Assembly (NCBI GenBank): GCA_052273485.1
Contig: DAVZID010000069.1
Location: forward strand, 1-16,536
Direction: 5' to 3'
DNA from: Anthropogastromicrobium sp052273485
GTDB taxonomy: Bacteria > Bacillota > Clostridia > Lachnospirales > Lachnospiraceae
Length of the DNA: 16,536 nt
Part shown: positions 13,041 through 16,536 of the stretch, one piece after another
Layout of the letters: each line of letters starts with the position of its first letter
Position numbering within the stretch: the stretch's first letter is position 1
Translations under genes and position numbers: made by a program
The notes under the pieces: generated by a model
The model's input: the letters and a program-made list of their open reading frames with translations, nothing else
Databases searched by the model: none
What the model was told of the DNA's origin: nothing

Positions 13041-15617
13041 TTACTCCGCGAAGCGTCCACAGCACTGCTTGTACTTCTTACCGGAACCGCATGGACACGG
13101 ATCATTTGGCTGAATCTTCGGTGCATTTCTGCGAACTGGTGCCTTTACGCCGCTGTCATCCTTGTTGGTTCCTGTTACCTTTGCTACCTGCTCACGCTCC
13201 TCTGGCTTCTCAACCTTAACGCGGAACATCATCTTGACGGTATCCTCGCGGATGCTTGCCATCATCTCATTGAACATGTCGTAGCCTGCCATCTTGTACT
13301 CATTCAGCGGGTCACGCTGTGCATATGCCTGAAGGCCGATACCCTGACGCAGCTGATCCATATCGTCGATGTGATCCATCCACTTTCGATCAATTGTCTT
13401 TAACAGAACAACACGCTCGGCCTCTCTCATGCTCTCTGGATCTGGGAACTCTTTTTCCTTGTCCGCATAAGCCTGAAGTGCCATCTCAGTAAGCGTTTCC
13501 TTAAGCTCAGCCTTCTTCATGTTCTTGATCTCATCGGCAGATGGCATATACTCGGTGATCGGAATGATAGAACGCAATTCGATGTTTAACTGTGCGAAAT
13601 CCCAATCCTCCGGTGCCTGCTCGTCGGAAATCGTGCGGTCTACGGTCTGGCTGACGATATCCTTTACCATTTTTAAGACAACTTCCTTCATGCTCTCGCC
13701 ATCGAGAACTTGACGACGCTCCTTGTAAATGATCTCACGCTGCTCGTTCATAACCTCGTCGTACTTTAAGACATTCTCACGAATACCGTAGTTGTTGCCC
13801 TCGATCTTCTTCTGTGCCTTCTCGATTGCAGAGGTTAACATCTTGTGTTCGATCTGCTCGCCATCCTGAACGCCAAGTGCATTGAACATGCTCATGATCT
13901 TCTCAGAACCAAACAGACGCATCAAATCATCCTCAAGGGAGATATAAAATCTTGACTCACCCGGATCACCCTGACGACCTGAACGACCTCTTAACTGGTT
14001 GTCGATACGTCTGGATTCGTGACGCTCCGTACCAATGATCTTTAATCCGCCAAGCTTTCTGGACTCATCGTCAAGCTTAATATCGGTACCACGACCTGCC
14101 ATGTTCGTTGCGATGGTAACCGAACCGTGTACACCAGCACCGGCAACGATCTGAGCCTCTAACTCATGATACTTTGCATTCAATACGTTATGCGGAATAC
14201 CGCGTCTCTTTAACATGCCGCTTAAAAGCTCGGAGGTATCGATATTTACGGTACCGACAAGCACTGGCTGTCCCTTCTTGTATGTCTCCTCAACCTCATC
14301 GCAGACGGCCTTATACTTTTCTTTCTTTGTCTTGTAAACGGCATCCTGATGGTCGATACGTGCGATCGGCTTATTGGTCGGGATCTCAACAACATCCATA
14401 CCGTAGATGTTACGAAACTCCTTCTCCTCCGTCAGCGCCGTACCAGTCATACCACACTTTTTGTCAAATTTATTGAAGAAGTTCTGGAAGGTAATCGTAG
14501 CAAGTGTCTTGCTCTCTCTCTTTACCTTTACATGCTCCTTCGCCTCGATTGCCTGATGCAGACCATCGGAATAACGTCTACCTGGCATAATACGTCCAGT
14601 AAACTCATCGACGATCAAAATCTCATCATCCTTTACCACATAATCCTGATCACGGAACATCATATAGTTTGCCTTAAGTGCCATGATCATATTATGCTGA
14701 ATCTCAAGATTCTCTGCATCGGCAAGGTTATCAATATGGAAGAACTGCTCTACCTTGTGAACACCCTGCTCCGTTAAGTTGATGGTCTTGTCCTTCTCAC
14801 TGACAACGAAATCGCCGGTCTCGGTGATCTCCTCACCCATCAGCGCATTCATCTTGGAAAACTCTGCACTCGCCTCACCCTTTTCCAGACGCTTTGCTAA
14901 GATATCGCAGACTTCGTACAGCTTGGTGGACTTTCCACTCTGACCAGAAATGATAAGAGGCGTTCTTGCCTCATCAATCAAAATGGAATCGACCTCATCG
15001 ATGATCGCATAGTGAAGACCTCTCATTACGAGCTGCTCCTTATATACGACCATGTTGTCACGAAGATAATCAAAACCAAGTTCATTATTTGTTACATATG
15101 TGATATCACAGTTATATGCTGCTCTTCGCTCATCATTGTTCATGCTGTTTAATACACAGCCAACCGTCAAACCAAGGAAACGATGAACCTTTCCTTCGTT
15201 CTCGGCATCACGCTGTGCCAGATAGTCGTTAACCGTAACGACATGAACACCCTCGCCTGCCAGTGCGTTTAAATAAGAAGGAAGTGCTGCCACGTTGGTC
15301 TTTCCTTCACCAGTCCTCATCTCAGCGATACGTCCCTGATGCAGTACGATACCGCCCGTCAGCTGAACCGGATAATGTTCCTCGCCCAACACTCTTCTGG
15401 AGGCCTCACGAACTGTAGCGAAGGCTTCCGGAAGGATATCATCCAGAGTCTCGCCCTTTGCAAGGCGCTCCTTAAACTCTACTGTCTTATGCTGAAGTTC
15501 CTCATCGGACAGTGCGACCCACTGCTCACGCATACCGAGGATCTTATCCACGATTGGCTTGATACGCTTAAGCTCATGCTGGCTGTGAGTACCAAAGATC
15601 TTATTTATGAATCCCAT
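13041..15617 (-). CDS. secA: Preprotein translocase ATPase SecA
   Basis: ATPase motor that pushes preproteins through SecYEG. The 858-residue protein has all standard parts: N-terminal NBD1 with Walker A MRTGEGKT (100-107) and DEVD (207-210), the preprotein cross-linking region, NBD2 with VTIATNMAGRGTDIKLDD and the helicase-like QLRGRSGRQGDPGES, the scaffold and wing domains, and the C-terminal zinc motif CPCGSGKKYKQCC (841-853). The linker before the zinc tail is short. ATG follows AGGAGG by 5 nt (15628-15623). It heads a minus-strand group with prfB and perhaps hom, and is divergent from hpf. Confidence 0.98.
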   Translation of the reverse strand: MGFINKIFGTHSQHELKRIKPIVDKILGMREQWVALSDEELQHKTVEFKERLAKGETLDDILPEAFATVREASRRVLGEEHYPVQLTGGIVLHQGRIAEMRTGEGKTNVAALPSYLNALAGEGVHVVTVNDYLAQRDAENEGKVHRFLGLTVGCVLNSMNNDERRAAYNCDITYVTNNELGFDYLRDNMVVYKEQLVMRGLHYAIIDEVDSILIDEARTPLIISGQSGKSTKLYEVCDILAKRLEKGEASAEFSKMNALMGEEITETGDFVVSEKDKTINLTEQGVHKVEQFFHIDNLADAENLEIQHNMIMALKANYMMFRDQDYVVKDDEILIVDEFTGRIMPGRRYSDGLHQAIEAKEHVKVKRESKTLATITFQNFFNKFDKKCGMTGTALTEEKEFRNIYGMDVVEIPTNKPIARIDHQDAVYKTKKEKYKAVCDEVEETYKKGQPVLVGTVNIDTSELLSGMLKRRGIPHNVLNAKYHELEAQIVAGAGVHGSVTIATNMAGRGTDIKLDDESRKLGGLKIIGTERHESRRIDNQLRGRSGRQGDPGESRFYISLEDDLMRLFGSEKIMSMFNALGVQDGEQIEHKMLTSAIEKAQKKIEGNNYGIRENVLKYDEVMNEQREIIYKERRQVLDGESMKEVVLKMVKDIVSQTVDRTISDEQAPEDWDFAQLNIELRSIIPITEYMPSADEIKNMKKAELKETLTEMALQAYADKEKEFPDPESMREAERVVLLKTIDRKWMDHIDDMDQLRQGIGLQAYAQRDPLNEYKMAGYDMFNEMMASIREDTVKMMFRVKVEKPEEREQVAKVTGTNKDDSGVKAPVRRNAPKIQPNDPCPCGSGKKYKQCCGRFAE

Positions 15618-15655
15618 ATTTGCCTCCTAATACATACCGATAGTACAACAGGTTA

Positions 15656-15684
15656 ATTCTATCATTTTTCCTATAATAATTCAA
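15656..15684 (-). promoter_or_regulatory. Promoter of secA
   Basis: On the minus strand TTGAAT (15684-15679), a 17-nt spacer and TAGAAT (15661-15656). The predicted start lies about 30 nt before the secA ATG. It is divergent from the hpf promoter, about 78 bp away. Confidence 0.65.
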
Positions 15685-15761
15685 CCCATTTTTTATGAAT
15701 GGTCATTCTGGATCATGTATAAAAGATGTATAAAAATTCTCAAAAGTATGTCAAAATTATA

Positions 15762-15790
15762 TTTACAAAATCAACTTTTCGTGCTATACT
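15762..15790 (+). promoter_or_regulatory. Promoter of hpf
   Basis: TTTACA (15762-15767), a 17-nt spacer and TATACT (15785-15790), with TGC directly before the -10. The predicted start is near 15797, the first base of the AU hairpin. Confidence 0.7.
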
Positions 15791-15796
15791 CTTGGT

Positions 15797-15825
15797 AAAT
15801 AAATAAAGACAGTTTTTATTTATTT
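15797..15825 (+). promoter_or_regulatory. AU-only hairpin at the 5' end of the hpf transcript
   Basis: AAATAAATAAA (15797-15807) and TTTATTTATTT (15815-15825) form a perfect 11-bp A-U stem around a 7-nt loop. It begins at the predicted transcription start and ends 13 nt before the Shine-Dalgarno (15839-15846). Confidence 0.6.
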
Positions 15826-15854
15826 CTATGATTCTATCGGAAGGAGCTGATTGT

Positions 15855-16391
15855 ATGAAGTATATCATTACAGGAAGAAATATCGAGGTCACTGAGGGCC
15901 TGAAATCAGCAATTTATGAAAAGATCGGAAAACTGGAACGCTATTTTACACCGGATGCAGAAATTCATGTTACATTAAGCGTTCAGAAGGATCGTCAGAA
16001 AATCGAGATTACGATCCCTGTTAAAGGAAGCCTGATTCGTGCAGAGCAGGCAAGTTCGGATATGTATGTTTCGATCGATTTAGTAGAAGAAATCATTGAG
16101 CGTCAGCTTAGACGCTATAAGACAAGACTGATCGCCAAGGAGCAGGATGGCGGTGACTTTTCAAATGCTTTCATCGAGGAAGAAGAAGATGTTTCTGAGG
16201 AAGCTGATGGCATCAAGATTGCTCGTGAGAAGCGTTTCCCAATGAAGCCGATGAATCCAGAGGAAGCTTGCTTACAGATGGAACTTTTGGGACATAACTT
16301 CTTTGTATTCTATAATTGCGATGAGGATCGTGTAAATGTTGTTTACAAGAGAAAGGATGGCACCTACGGCCTGATCGGACCTGAATTCTAA
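15855..16391 (+). CDS. hpf: Long-form ribosome hibernation promoting factor
   Basis: Binds the 30S subunit in slow growth and, through its C-terminal domain, pairs ribosomes into inactive 100S dimers. The 178-residue protein has the N-terminal S30AE domain (about 1-95, MKYIITGRNIEVTEGLKSAI onward), an acidic linker (EEEEDVSEEADG) and the C-terminal dimerisation domain (KRFPMKPMNPEEACLQMELLG to the end), which is what makes it long-form. The ATG at 15855 is chosen because GGAAGGAG lies 8 nt upstream and the product then starts like its family. An in-frame ATG at 15828 falls upstream of that SD. A strong terminator follows. Confidence 0.96.
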   Translation: MKYIITGRNIEVTEGLKSAIYEKIGKLERYFTPDAEIHVTLSVQKDRQKIEITIPVKGSLIRAEQASSDMYVSIDLVEEIIERQLRRYKTRLIAKEQDGGDFSNAFIEEEEDVSEEADGIKIAREKRFPMKPMNPEEACLQMELLGHNFFVFYNCDEDRVNVVYKRKDGTYGLIGPEF

Positions 16392-16416
16392 TTCAAATTT
16401 AAAATGGAAATGATTT

Positions 16417-16447
16417 GGAGCATTCCCGAAAGGGAATGCTCCTTTTT
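16417..16447 (+). terminator. Intrinsic terminator of hpf
   Basis: GGAGCATTCCC-GAAA-GGGAATGCTCC is an 11-bp perfect stem with a GAAA tetraloop, followed by TTTTT. On the minus strand no U-run follows, so it acts mainly for hpf. Confidence 0.95.
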
Positions 16448-16451
16448 GCAG

Positions 16452-16536
16452 TTACCTATATTTCAAATACTTTTGGCACTGTTTCAGGCATTCCAGAAGA
16501 TTGTCCGGCAGAGGGACGTTCCGATGCGCCGCCTTT
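16452..16536 (-). CDS. C-terminal fragment of an unidentified minus-strand gene
   Basis: From the right edge an open minus-strand frame runs 27 codons to a TAA at 16454-16452, ending in NLLECLKQCQKYLKYR. It starts outside the window, points toward hpf, and stops just past the hpf terminator, as expected for convergent genes. The fragment is too short to assign a family. Confidence 0.4.
   Translation of the reverse strand, partial: KAAHRNVPLPDNLLECLKQCQKYLKYR

Noticed and set aside
16452..16536. Assignment of the right-edge fragment to comF, which is often near hpf
   Set aside because: The 27 visible residues do not show ComF motifs; position alone is not enough.

Overview
The window looks like a chromosomal segment of a low- to mid-GC Gram-positive anaerobe of class Clostridia, probably Lachnospiraceae. 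The basis is the gene families (long-form hpf, a tsaE-tsaB-rimI-tsaD set, an FMN-riboswitch-controlled RibU), the consensus sigma-A-type promoters and Shine-Dalgarno sites, and tRNA genes that lack an encoded CCA end. The genus is inferred only from overall similarity. No phage, transposase or CRISPR array is visible. This is core genome, and most of the interest lies in the spaces between genes.

Left end (1-579): two minus-strand tRNA-Ser genes (GGA and UGA anticodons) read toward the left edge. They sit behind a perfect consensus promoter and a second strong promoter built into a nested palindrome. A short sequence beyond the tRNAs resembles the conserved leader or spacer motif of clostridial rRNA operons, so an rRNA operon may begin just outside the window.

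580-5603 (minus strand): tsaE, tsaB, rimI, a small zinc-ribbon gene, rnz, tsaD and ispD. TsaB, TsaD and TsaE are the core machinery for the t6A modification of ANN-decoding tRNAs. RNase Z matures the 3' ends of CCA-less tRNAs, RimI is a GNAT acetyltransferase classically linked to this cluster, and IspD is a step of the MEP isoprenoid pathway. Several junctions overlap or lie 1 nt apart, so this is largely one translation and tRNA-maturation operon. IspD carries an unusual eight-copy Q-x-x repeat at its N-terminus.

5604-9338: a riboflavin ECF transporter S component (ribU) preceded by a complete FMN riboswitch with promoter, aptamer and intrinsic terminator, then tex. The tex promoter faces the promoter of the plus-strand gene beside it, and their -10 boxes form an inverted repeat.

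9339-10448: an unknown acidic membrane protein (plus strand) converges with a DUF2752 membrane protein (minus strand) on a shared bidirectional terminator that overlaps the minus gene's stop codon.

10498-15617 (minus strand): secA, prfB and hom, the translocation ATPase, release factor 2 and homoserine dehydrogenase. prfB has no programmed frameshift but keeps an out-of-frame CTTTGA. A REP-like palindrome lies between secA and prfB.

15618-16536: divergent promoters serve secA and hpf (plus strand, long-form ribosome hibernation factor), followed by a strong terminator and the tail of one more minus-strand gene running off the edge.

No clearly new multi-gene system is visible. The best leads are the nested promoter palindrome, the face-to-face promoters, the riboswitch linker repeats, the IspD repeat tail and the prfB frameshift relic.
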